A stretch of DNA of 64,000 nt from Pedobacter mucosus (GTDB taxonomy: Bacteria > Bacteroidota > Bacteroidia > Sphingobacteriales > Sphingobacteriaceae). The position numbers and the translations under genes are program-made. The stretch spans positions 1,612,001-1,676,000 of the forward strand of contig NZ_CP087585.1 of assembly GCF_022200785.1 (NCBI RefSeq), read 5' to 3'. This document shows, one piece after another, positions 36,010-43,899 of the stretch (position 1 is its first letter; each line of letters starts with the position of its first letter). The notes under the pieces were generated by a model, which saw only the letters and a list, made by a program, of their open reading frames with translations, made no database searches and was not told the DNA's origin.

Positions 36010-37482
36010 ATGAGATTATATATAGAACGGAAACCTGTTAAAGTTAATCCAGATACCAAACGCGTAATTGCCCGTTTTTTTTTTAACGGAGAAGATAGAG
36101 CTTTAGAAGTAATTAGAAAAGTTTTAAAGTTTCCAGATGATAAAGTTTTTTCTTTAATTTCTCCGATTTTACAGGAATATTCTAAAAGGCACCGAAACAT
36201 TACAAAAATTTTAAATCGTCATTGTAAAAAGCTCAAAAAGCAATTTCAATCTTTAAATGTTGATTTTGAGGATTTGGATCCTTACATGAAACTGTTGATT
36301 GGTTCATACTTTACCCATGAATATTCTATCGAATCAGCAGCATTTTTTAATCCTAGTATTGTTGAAGACCCGGATCAAACTGATTTGGTTGAAGGGGAGA
36401 AAAGAGTGATTATCAGCTTCAGAGCTGTTGGGGAAGGCCATATTTCTTCTATAGTTTTCAGACGAGCTTTGATTGATGCTAAAAATAACATCCAAGTTTT
36501 GCCCGTTGGTAATTATGTTGATGAAGCTGAAATTATCAAAAATGCCATTTATGTTAAAAAGTTGTTTTTTAAGAAGGCAGCTTATGCACAAATTGACGTT
36601 TCAGTTCTGGAAGAAGTTGAATCTAAATTAGATGATAAATTTGAATATACAACCTTAAGTAATATCATAAAAGATTCTAAAACACTTCATAAGGATAATC
36701 AACTGCGCCAAATGGAATACGATAAGGTTCTTTGGTTATCGGATACCTATCATACTTTAAGTTTTTCTAAAGACACAGATATTTCAGACCGTGTAATTTT
36801 TCCTATATCTGAATTTGAAAAAAAGGGAATAGAAGATGCTCGATTTGTTAAATTTATAACTGACAGTGGTAAAATACTTTACTATGCTACTTATACAGCA
36901 TTCGATGGTTCGTTAATTATTCCAAAATTAATTCAGACAGAGGATTTTTATGAGTTTAAAGTAATTCCACTTTATGGTGATGGCGCTCAAAATAAAAACC
37001 TTGCACTTTTTCCAAGGAAGATTAATGGCAAATACATTATGATGAGTAGAATAGATGGGTGGAATAATTACCTTATGTATTCTGATAAACTTAATGTTTG
37101 GGAAAATCCAATTTTACTAAAACAACCTCGCTACGATTGGGAATTAGTTCAAATTGGAAATTGTGGTTCTCCTATTGAAACCGAAAAAGGATGGCTGCTC
37201 ATTACTCACGGCGTTGGGCCAATGCGTAGATATTGTATTGGTGCAGTTCTGTTAGATTTAGAAGATCCAAGTATTGAAATTGGTCATTTAAAAGAGCCGT
37301 TAATAATTCCTAATAATGATGAGCGTGAAGGTTATGTGCCAAATGTGGTGTACTCTTGCGGATCAATCATTAGTAATGGAGAGTTGATTATTCCTTATGG
37401 ATTATCGGATTATAGTTCTTCTTTCGCAACTGTTAATCTAAATCTGTTACTGGAAAAGCTGTTAGATAATCATTCAGCATAA
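36010..37482 (+). CDS. GH130-family glycoside phosphorylase/hydrolase
   Basis: Likely acts on beta-mannosides by phosphorolysis or hydrolysis. The 490-residue protein has an N-terminal helical domain of about 110 residues, then a five-bladed propeller with GH130 features: MMSRIDGWNNYLMYSD, GNCGSPIETEKGWLLITHGV and EGYVPNVVYSCG. GH130 phosphorylases and hydrolases differ in phosphate-site residues that I cannot settle by eye. It converges with a GT4 fusion gene across a shared terminator, which suggests a common role in making or recycling a mannose-containing glycan. Confidence 0.82.
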   Translation: MRLYIERKPVKVNPDTKRVIARFFFNGEDRALEVIRKVLKFPDDKVFSLISPILQEYSKRHRNITKILNRHCKKLKKQFQSLNVDFEDLDPYMKLLIGSYFTHEYSIESAAFFNPSIVEDPDQTDLVEGEKRVIISFRAVGEGHISSIVFRRALIDAKNNIQVLPVGNYVDEAEIIKNAIYVKKLFFKKAAYAQIDVSVLEEVESKLDDKFEYTTLSNIIKDSKTLHKDNQLRQMEYDKVLWLSDTYHTLSFSKDTDISDRVIFPISEFEKKGIEDARFVKFITDSGKILYYATYTAFDGSLIIPKLIQTEDFYEFKVIPLYGDGAQNKNLALFPRKINGKYIMMSRIDGWNNYLMYSDKLNVWENPILLKQPRYDWELVQIGNCGSPIETEKGWLLITHGVGPMRRYCIGAVLLDLEDPSIEIGHLKEPLIIPNNDEREGYVPNVVYSCGSIISNGELIIPYGLSDYSSSFATVNLNLLLEKLLDNHSA

Positions 37483-37517
37483 AAAAAGGTTGACTTATAT
37501 AAGTCAACCTTTTTTTT
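37481..37517. terminator. Bidirectional terminator between GH130 and GT4 genes
   Basis: A near-perfect palindrome built on GGTTGACTTAT/ATAAGTCAACC with A7 before and T8 after, overlapping the end of the GH130 gene. It serves both convergent genes. Confidence 0.9.
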
Positions 37518-37519
37518 AT

Positions 37520-39793
37520 TTATTTATGTGTGGTCTCCGCATCAACTAGCGGCGTAACCAAATTTCCATATTCAATTTCTGCAGCCTGCAAAACTGTTAA
37601 ATGAGAGATAAAATAAGCTAGTGTACTCTCCGCACCTTGATTTCTATTTACACTATTGAACTGCAATCCATCAGCGCATCCATGAGTTTCATAATCATAT
37701 AATGGGATATGTAAGCTGTTTTTTCCTAAAAACCATTCATAGCTAATTTGCATTTTGCTTAAATACTGATCGTCTTTTGTGATCGCGAATGTTTTGGAAT
37801 ACAATAGCACCATCGCCATAGTTTCTAAGGCTTGTTGATCGTATATTGGGTTTTTTCCTTGTTTTTTCATCCAACCTGCATTGCCAACAGGATTTAGATA
37901 GCCATTTTCAAAAGAGAAGCTATCTAAAAATGCAATTGCTTCCATTGCAGTTTTATATGATTCTTTATTTCCTGTTACCTCGTAATGAGATAGTAAAGCT
38001 AAAGGTAAAATCGCGTTATCGTAGGTAAGCATTTCTTCAAACCAATGCCAATCTCCGTCTTTATTTGAACTATATGCGTTAGTGAGCTTTTTAGATAATC
38101 TGTTAATTTCTTTAACTAACAGCTCATCTCCAGGATGTGCATTTAGATAATATGAAATACCGATAATTGTATTTGCTATTGCCCTTAAATATTTCAAATT
38201 ATTGAAATGAGGAACAGCATTTGAAAATAATTCTTTCCCGAATTCGCGATAAGAATTATTTGGCCCAGCGTAAATTAAATACCCAAGCGACCAAATCGTA
38301 CGACCAAAGGAATCCTCTGATCCAACTTCATCAAGGTAGTTGCGGTTATAGCTTAGAAAATTTCTGAAATTTCCGTCTTCTCGTTGTAGGTATTGAATAA
38401 AACTAAGGTAAATAGGCATCAATTTTAATGATGTCTGATTTTTGTTTTGATCATAAGCCAATAAGGTTAAAATTAAAGCCCTAGCATTATCATCAATACA
38501 ATAACCTTCTTTTAAGTTGGGAATGCCAAATTTAGCATGCTGAATAATCCCAGTATCATCAGTTAAAAGTGAAACGTGACTTAAATTAAGCGAAGGCATT
38601 GCATCTACATCAATAATAGGTGGAATATTTCTTGCGGGTTTTTCTCCCGCAGTCAAAGCTTCATTCAACACCTCTAAATAGACACTGCCTATAGCCGGCC
38701 ACCTCAATTTTAATCCATAGTTATATGCATTTTTTCTTAATAAGTTATATGCATCCTGATCATTCAAAAGATCGTTCACAATTGTTGCCAATTGAGCATC
38801 GTTTTTAAAATCAAATAATTTCCCTCTATTATTAGCAAGTAATTCTTGCGCATGCCAATAAGGTGTTGATACTACCGCCGACCCAGCACCAACCGCATAT
38901 GACAAAGTTCCGCTGGTTATTTGCGCCTCATTTAAATAAGGCGTGATGTATACAGCACATGCCGTTAAATATTGATGAAGTTCTTCTTCTGATACAAATT
39001 TATTTACAAACGCAATGTTTTTTTCTACACCTAAATCTTGCGCCAAAAGCTTTAAACTGTCACGATATTCTTCTCCGTTATGTTTGACCACTCCTGGATG
39101 GGTGTTTCCTAATATAACATATAATACATCTGGGTGCTGTGCAACTATATTTGGTAATGCTTTAATAACTGTTTCTAAACCTTTATTTCTGCTTATTAAA
39201 CCGAAAGTGAACAACACTTTTCTGTCTTTAAAAAGGTCACTTTTTGCAATATCATTGTTTAATATTGGTTCCAAATCCGGCACACCATGCTCAATAAGTT
39301 TAATTTGAGAAGATGGAATTAAATAAATACTATTTAAAAACATCACCGCTTTTTTACTCATTACCACAATTTTTGATGACTTCAGCGCTATTTCTTTAAT
39401 AATAGTCTGTTGCATAAAATTGGGATCTTTCAATACCGTATGTAAGATTGTTATAAAAGGTTTTTTCAACCGATTAATTAAGGATAACAAAAATACACCG
39501 CTATTGCCACCATAAATTCCAAATTCATGTTCAATAATACAAGTATCAATTTCACTGTTATTTATAAAATCAGCTGCTTCGATATAATCTTGTTGATTTT
39601 GCTGGCGAATCACAAATTTTACCTCGTTTGGATAAGCGTGTTCATTTAAATCATCAGACTCATTCATTGCAACAATAAAACTTTTATCGGCATTGTATGA
39701 TTGATTTAAGCCTAGAGCGTTAACTAAATTTTGGTTAAATGTCGCTAACCCACATTCTCGAGGTGGGTAAGTAGAAATATAGGCGATTTTCAT
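37520..39793 (-). CDS. GT4 glycosyltransferase fused to an (alpha/alpha)6 toroid domain
   Basis: A 757-residue fusion starting at the ATG of MKIAYISTYPPRECGLATFN (39793), which is the natural GT-B start. Residues about 1-400 form a GT4 transferase: EHEFGIYGG, LFTFGLISRNKGLE, and TSGTLSYAVGAGSAVVSTPY in the donor-binding half. Residues about 420-750 resemble a six-hairpin glycosidase: DDNARALILTLLAY, EDSFGRTIWSLGYL, TYDNAILPLALL and YDQQALETMAMVLL. The paired GH130 gene suggests a beta-mannan-type glycan. Whether the second domain is catalytic is open. Confidence 0.82.
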   Translation of the reverse strand: MKIAYISTYPPRECGLATFNQNLVNALGLNQSYNADKSFIVAMNESDDLNEHAYPNEVKFVIRQQNQQDYIEAADFINNSEIDTCIIEHEFGIYGGNSGVFLLSLINRLKKPFITILHTVLKDPNFMQQTIIKEIALKSSKIVVMSKKAVMFLNSIYLIPSSQIKLIEHGVPDLEPILNNDIAKSDLFKDRKVLFTFGLISRNKGLETVIKALPNIVAQHPDVLYVILGNTHPGVVKHNGEEYRDSLKLLAQDLGVEKNIAFVNKFVSEEELHQYLTACAVYITPYLNEAQITSGTLSYAVGAGSAVVSTPYWHAQELLANNRGKLFDFKNDAQLATIVNDLLNDQDAYNLLRKNAYNYGLKLRWPAIGSVYLEVLNEALTAGEKPARNIPPIIDVDAMPSLNLSHVSLLTDDTGIIQHAKFGIPNLKEGYCIDDNARALILTLLAYDQNKNQTSLKLMPIYLSFIQYLQREDGNFRNFLSYNRNYLDEVGSEDSFGRTIWSLGYLIYAGPNNSYREFGKELFSNAVPHFNNLKYLRAIANTIIGISYYLNAHPGDELLVKEINRLSKKLTNAYSSNKDGDWHWFEEMLTYDNAILPLALLSHYEVTGNKESYKTAMEAIAFLDSFSFENGYLNPVGNAGWMKKQGKNPIYDQQALETMAMVLLYSKTFAITKDDQYLSKMQISYEWFLGKNSLHIPLYDYETHGCADGLQFNSVNRNQGAESTLAYFISHLTVLQAAEIEYGNLVTPLVDAETTHK

Positions 39794-39928
39794 AACTTTT
39801 CGGAAGATTAGATATTTTAATAACACACTATTGCTGAAATAGTTTGTACTATGCCCAGTTAAGGCCTCCATTATGACAAAACAATATCAATTAAGTACTT
39901 GTTTATAAGTAAATTCTAAAAATACAGT

Positions 39929-40699
39929 ATGAGATCAATATGGAAAGGTTCAATTGGGTTTGGTTTAGTTAATATTCCTGTGAAACTTTTTTCTGGCGTT
40001 CAAAATAGTAATCTTGATTTTGATATGCTTGATGAACGTGACCATGGGAAAATCAAATTTCTTCGTGTAAATGAGAATAATCATAAAGAAGTTCCATATG
40101 AGAAAATTGTTAAAGGTTATTTTTTAAAGGATAAGTATGTTATTTTAGACAAGCACGATTTCGAAGAAGCATCACCAGAAAAAACTAAAATTATCGAGTT
40201 GGAAAACTTCGTTGATATTAAGGAAATCAATCCGATTTATTATGAAACCTCTTATTACACTGAACCTGAAAAGCAAGGTAAAAAGGCTTATGCTTTATTA
40301 TTGAAGGCATTAGAGAAATCGGCTAAAGCTGGCGTTGGTAGATTCGTATTAAGAAATACAGAGAATTTATGCGTTATCCATCCGATGGACGGCGTTATTG
40401 TGATCACTAAAATTCGATTTCAACAAGAAATAAGGGTTATGGATGAAATAACTAAAGTTGACGATGTAAATATTTCGAAAAAAGAAATGGATGTTGGTTT
40501 GGCACTCATAAAACAATACAGTTCTAAATTTGATTTAAGTGCCTTTAAAGATGATTATAGTGATGAATTGCTTAAGATAATTAAAGCAAAGGCAAAAGGA
40601 AAACGCGCTACGGTTAAAAAAATGAAACCTGTAAAGGCAAGTAGTGATGATTTATATGAACAATTAATGCAAAGTTTAGGTTCTAAAAAAGGAGCTTAA
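39929..40699 (+). CDS. ku: Ku protein, non-homologous end joining
   Basis: Binds DNA ends and recruits ligase D for double-strand break repair. The 256-residue length and the motifs MRSIWKGSIGFGLVNIPVKL, KGYFLKDKYVILDKHDFE and YYETSYYTEPEKQGKKAY are diagnostic of bacterial Ku. The C-terminus is Lys-rich, as usual for LigD contact. No ligD lies in the window; the neighbours are a GT4 fusion and an esterase. It is followed by a bidirectional terminator. Confidence 0.96.
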   Translation: MRSIWKGSIGFGLVNIPVKLFSGVQNSNLDFDMLDERDHGKIKFLRVNENNHKEVPYEKIVKGYFLKDKYVILDKHDFEEASPEKTKIIELENFVDIKEINPIYYETSYYTEPEKQGKKAYALLLKALEKSAKAGVGRFVLRNTENLCVIHPMDGVIVITKIRFQQEIRVMDEITKVDDVNISKKEMDVGLALIKQYSSKFDLSAFKDDYSDELLKIIKAKAKGKRATVKKMKPVKASSDDLYEQLMQSLGSKKGA

Positions 40700-40715
40700 A
40701 AAAAATCTTTTAAAT

Positions 40716-40748
40716 AAAAAACGCATCGCTTAAGGCGATGCGTTTTTT
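40716..40748. terminator. Bidirectional terminator between ku and lipoprotein esterase
   Basis: A 14-bp stem (AAAAAACGCATCGC with its complement) and a 5-base loop, with A/T-runs on both sides, between two convergent genes. Confidence 0.9.
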
Positions 40749-40766
40749 ATTTAATAATATTCTGAT

Positions 40767-41900
40767 CTATTTAAATGCGGCTTTCAATTGATCTGCTGCA
40801 TAAGCTTGAGCTGCTTTAGCTTCTGGAACTACAATAGCCATTCCGAAAAATTCGTGAGTAACGCCATCATAATTTTTACTGTCAACTTTTACACCGGCAG
40901 CTTTTAATTTATCTGCTAACATTACACCATCGTCATGTAATGGATCAATTTCTGCAGTAATAATGGTAGTAGGAGGTAAGCCTTTCAAGTTTGCATTTAC
41001 TAACGATATTTTTGGATTTTGCGCCTCAATCATTGTGTTCAAATATTTTTGAGTAAACCAAGCCATCATTGCTTTATTTAACGGTTTAGCATTTGCGTTC
41101 ATTTTATATGATTCTGTATTCATATTAGCCTGAGCAATTGGATAAACCAAAACTTCATGTACAGGGATCATTATTTTTTTATCTCTTGCCATAATAGAAA
41201 CATTCGCTGCTAAGTTTCCACCTGCACTTTCACCTACAACGGCGATTTTAGCGGGATCCGCTTTTATGGTTGAAGCATTTTTTACAGCCCATTCATATGC
41301 TGCAAATGCATCGTTATGTGCTGTTGGAAATTTATTTTCTGGTGCTAAACGGTAAGCTACAGAAACAACAACTGCTCCAACCTGCTCTGCCAAACCTTGT
41401 GCCGATGCATTGTAAACATCTAAATTAGCGATTACAAAACCTCCACCATGGTAATAAACGATTAATGGAAAAGGACCGCTTCCAGTTTTTGGAGTATAGA
41501 TACGCAAATGAATTTTGCCACCAGCTACGTCAATATCTTTGCCCATAGTATCTACTTTTGCAGCAGGAATGGTAATGTTATTTTCTTTCACTAAGTCCAT
41601 TACAGCATCTGTTGGTGTATGATTTTTTCTTGCATCAACAGCACTCAATGTTTCTAAAGGTTTATCTCCATAACTTACAAGTTTTTCAATTACTGCCTGC
41701 ATTTCAGGTTTAATGGTTTTACCCCATTCTGGTGCTGGTCCTGCAGGTTTTATAGCTGTTGTAGATGCTGAACCCGTAATTGTTGTGTCTGTAGTCGTCG
41801 AATCCGTTGTTGTTGTTGATTTGCTTCCGCTGTTACAGGCGGAAACCGAAATGGCTACAGCGAATATGGCGCTGGCCATTTTTAATGAATTTCTTTTCAT
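40767..41900 (-). CDS. Lipoprotein alpha/beta hydrolase, HSL (family IV) esterase
   Basis: An exported lipid-anchored esterase of 377 residues. The signal peptide ends in the lipobox SVSAC at about residues 18-22, followed by a Ser/Thr-rich linker of about 30 residues. The HSL motifs are YYHGGGFVIA (oxyanion), VVGESAGGNLA (nucleophile), EIDPLHDDG (Asp) and GVTHEFFGM (His). The complete set implies an active enzyme. It is transcribed divergently from the SpoIIAA-like cluster. The substrate is unknown. Confidence 0.9.
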   Translation of the reverse strand: MKRNSLKMASAIFAVAISVSACNSGSKSTTTTDSTTTDTTITGSASTTAIKPAGPAPEWGKTIKPEMQAVIEKLVSYGDKPLETLSAVDARKNHTPTDAVMDLVKENNITIPAAKVDTMGKDIDVAGGKIHLRIYTPKTGSGPFPLIVYYHGGGFVIANLDVYNASAQGLAEQVGAVVVSVAYRLAPENKFPTAHNDAFAAYEWAVKNASTIKADPAKIAVVGESAGGNLAANVSIMARDKKIMIPVHEVLVYPIAQANMNTESYKMNANAKPLNKAMMAWFTQKYLNTMIEAQNPKISLVNANLKGLPPTTIITAEIDPLHDDGVMLADKLKAAGVKVDSKNYDGVTHEFFGMAIVVPEAKAAQAYAADQLKAAFK

Positions 41901-42038
41901 AGTGTTAATTTTATTTAAATATTGAGCTATAACATCGCGTGGTATGCAACTGTTTTAATTGGCGTACAACTATCTAGAATTTACCTTTTTCCAAACATCT
42001 TGACTGAGTACGTTGTTCTTATCAAAAATCTATATTAT

Positions 42039-42404
42039 ATGCTAGCAGAAATAACGGGATTGCCAGAAAATATTTTTGGTGTTAGAGCAACAGGCGAAGT
42101 TGAGGGCGATGATGTAAAAAATGTATTGCTTCCAGGGTTGAAGAGAACTGCAGATACCTTTAACGAAATCCGCTATCTTTTAATATTAGATACTTCTGTG
42201 AAAAATTTTACAGCTGGGGCTTGGGTTCAAGATATAAAAGCTGGACTGCAAAATTTTTCAAATTGGAGAAAAATAGCAATATTGAGTGATGAAAAAGGTG
42301 TAGAATGGTTTACTGATCTTTTTACAATTGCAACGCCCGGAAGCTCAAAAGGATTTAAATTAAATGAGTTAGAAGAAGCAAAATCTTGGTTATTAGTTGA
42401 TTAA
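42039..42404 (+). CDS. SpoIIAA-like STAS/SEC14-type protein
   Basis: A 121-residue protein of the SpoIIAA-like (DUF3478) family. The start at MLAEITGLPENIFGVRATGE is chosen because an upstream extension to 41922 shows no family similarity and overlaps the promoter of the divergent esterase. Typical features are GEVEGDDVKNVLLP, YLLILDTSVKNF and KIAILSDEKGVEWF. Members usually occur with stress genes; this one is followed by a Lys-rich peptide and an MscS channel. The molecular role is unknown. Confidence 0.78.
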   Translation: MLAEITGLPENIFGVRATGEVEGDDVKNVLLPGLKRTADTFNEIRYLLILDTSVKNFTAGAWVQDIKAGLQNFSNWRKIAILSDEKGVEWFTDLFTIATPGSSKGFKLNELEEAKSWLLVD

Positions 42405-42419
42405 TTTAAAAAAAAATAT

Positions 42420-42560
42420 ATGAAAGATTCAAAAACAAAAGCAGAAAGTAGCAAGGCTACAGCGCCAAAAGATGAAAAAGCAAAGGGAGCAGATGATAAG
42501 GTAACATCAGCAAAAGATGCGAAAAAAGTATCGGTAACAAAAAAAGCATCTAAGAAATAA
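42420..42560 (+). CDS. Small Lys/Ala-rich basic protein (46 aa)
   Basis: A 46-codon ORF beginning MKDSKTKAESSKATAPKDEK, made mainly of Lys, Ala, Ser, Asp and Thr, with no hydrophobic core and so probably disordered. It starts 15 bases after the SpoIIAA-like gene and ends 26 bases before mscS, suggesting a shared transcript. It could bind nucleic acid or act as a stress-induced hydrophilin-like peptide; this is inference from composition only. Confidence 0.6.
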   Translation: MKDSKTKAESSKATAPKDEKAKGADDKVTSAKDAKKVSVTKKASKK

Positions 42561-42586
42561 GAAGCTAATTTACGCTTGCTACCATT

Positions 42587-43387
42587 ATGATTTTAGAGGC
42601 TATTAACATCAATCACTATTACGACAAAACTTTAGATTGGTTATTACTAAAAGGGCCGTCTGTTTTTTTTGGCCTTTTATTACTTTTCATTGGTTTATGG
42701 GTTATTAAACTATTTGCTAAATGGATGCAAAATAGTATGCATAAAAATGACGTAAATCCTTCTTTGCGTCCATTTTTAAGTAGTTTAATAATCATTGTAC
42801 TACGCATCCTGTTAGTGCTAACGGTTATGCAAATTATTGGCATACAGCTTACATTTTTAACTGTTTTAGTCGGCGGGTTAAGTGTTGCAGCAGGCCTAGC
42901 CTTATCTGGTACTTTGCAAAACTTTGCAAGTGGTGTGCTCATTCTAATTTTAAGGCCTTTTATTGTTGGTGATAATATTGTTGCTCAAGGTCAGGAAGGA
43001 ACAGTTTCCTCAATACAAATATTTTATACCATCGTAAAAACTTTTGATAATAGAACGGTGGTAATTCCAAATAGTAAATTATCGAATGAAGTTATTATCA
43101 ATATCAGCCGTGAGGGCAGTCGAAGATTGGATATAGAAATAAAACTTAGTTACAGCATTGATTATGAGTTAATTGTTCAAACCTTTAATCAGACTGTTGA
43201 TGGCTTTATTGGCTGCTTAGATTCACCACAAAAAAGAATCGGCATATCATCATTAGATGATAATGGATATAAGGTTTTATTAAACGTTTGGGTGAAGGCA
43301 CATGGATTTACAGATACAAAACTATCTTTCCAAAAGGAATTAATGCAAAATTTAAAAATAAATGGAGTAAAGTTGCCCGGAATGTAA
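42587..43387 (+). CDS. MscS-family mechanosensitive ion channel
   Basis: A small-conductance channel releasing solutes on osmotic downshock. The 266-residue protein has three TM helices (about residues 25-45, 63-85 and 90-125), the third being the glycine/alanine-rich pore helix (VGGLSVAAGLALSGTLQNF). The beta domain signature RPFIVGDNI and IPNSKL follow, with a C-terminal cage. The length is near E. coli MscS (286). It is third in a small stress cluster. Confidence 0.92.
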   Translation: MILEAININHYYDKTLDWLLLKGPSVFFGLLLLFIGLWVIKLFAKWMQNSMHKNDVNPSLRPFLSSLIIIVLRILLVLTVMQIIGIQLTFLTVLVGGLSVAAGLALSGTLQNFASGVLILILRPFIVGDNIVAQGQEGTVSSIQIFYTIVKTFDNRTVVIPNSKLSNEVIINISREGSRRLDIEIKLSYSIDYELIVQTFNQTVDGFIGCLDSPQKRIGISSLDDNGYKVLLNVWVKAHGFTDTKLSFQKELMQNLKINGVKLPGM

Positions 43388-43396
43388 CCGCTGCTT

Positions 43397-43765
43397 TTAT
43401 TTTTTTAATAGCACATAAATTTTGTCCATCAACTCATCAATATTAAATGGTTTAGCCATAAAATCATCTGCAGACAGACCATCAAGAGTGTAGTTGGTAG
43501 CGTTATACCTGGCGGAAATCATTAACACAGGAATATGTTTTGTTGATGGCGTGCTTTTAAGGTCTTTTAGAAGTACCCTTCCGTCAATATCAGGTAGCAT
43601 AATATCCATGATAATTACATCCGGACTAAAATTTTGAACATGATTTATTAAATCTGCACCTTTGCTTAAACCGTCTACGGTGAAAGCTTCACTTTCTAAA
43701 ATAAGTGTTATAACATCTAAAATAGCATGGTTATCTTCAACAACCAAAATGTTTTTCTTTGCCAA
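43397..43765 (-). CDS. Single-domain response regulator
   Basis: A receiver-only protein of 122 residues. The acidic pair is in VVEDNHA, the phospho-acceptor Asp in VIIMDIMLPDIDG, the conserved Ser in LMISARYN, and the Lys in MAKPFNIDEL. With no output domain it must act by protein contacts or phosphotransfer. It is convergent with mscS (9 bp apart) and divergent from the phytochrome operon. Confidence 0.9.
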   Translation of the reverse strand: MAKKNILVVEDNHAILDVITLILESEAFTVDGLSKGADLINHVQNFSPDVIIMDIMLPDIDGRVLLKDLKSTPSTKHIPVLMISARYNATNYTLDGLSADDFMAKPFNIDELMDKIYVLLKK

Positions 43766-43899
43766 GCGTTAATTATTTTAATTTAAAACAAAGATATAAT
43801 AAATAATAAATTCAAAAACCTAATATAACAAAATAGAAATTGTTCTAAAATTTTGTTAATATTTGTTATCTAACATATCTCATTATACAATACCATAAT

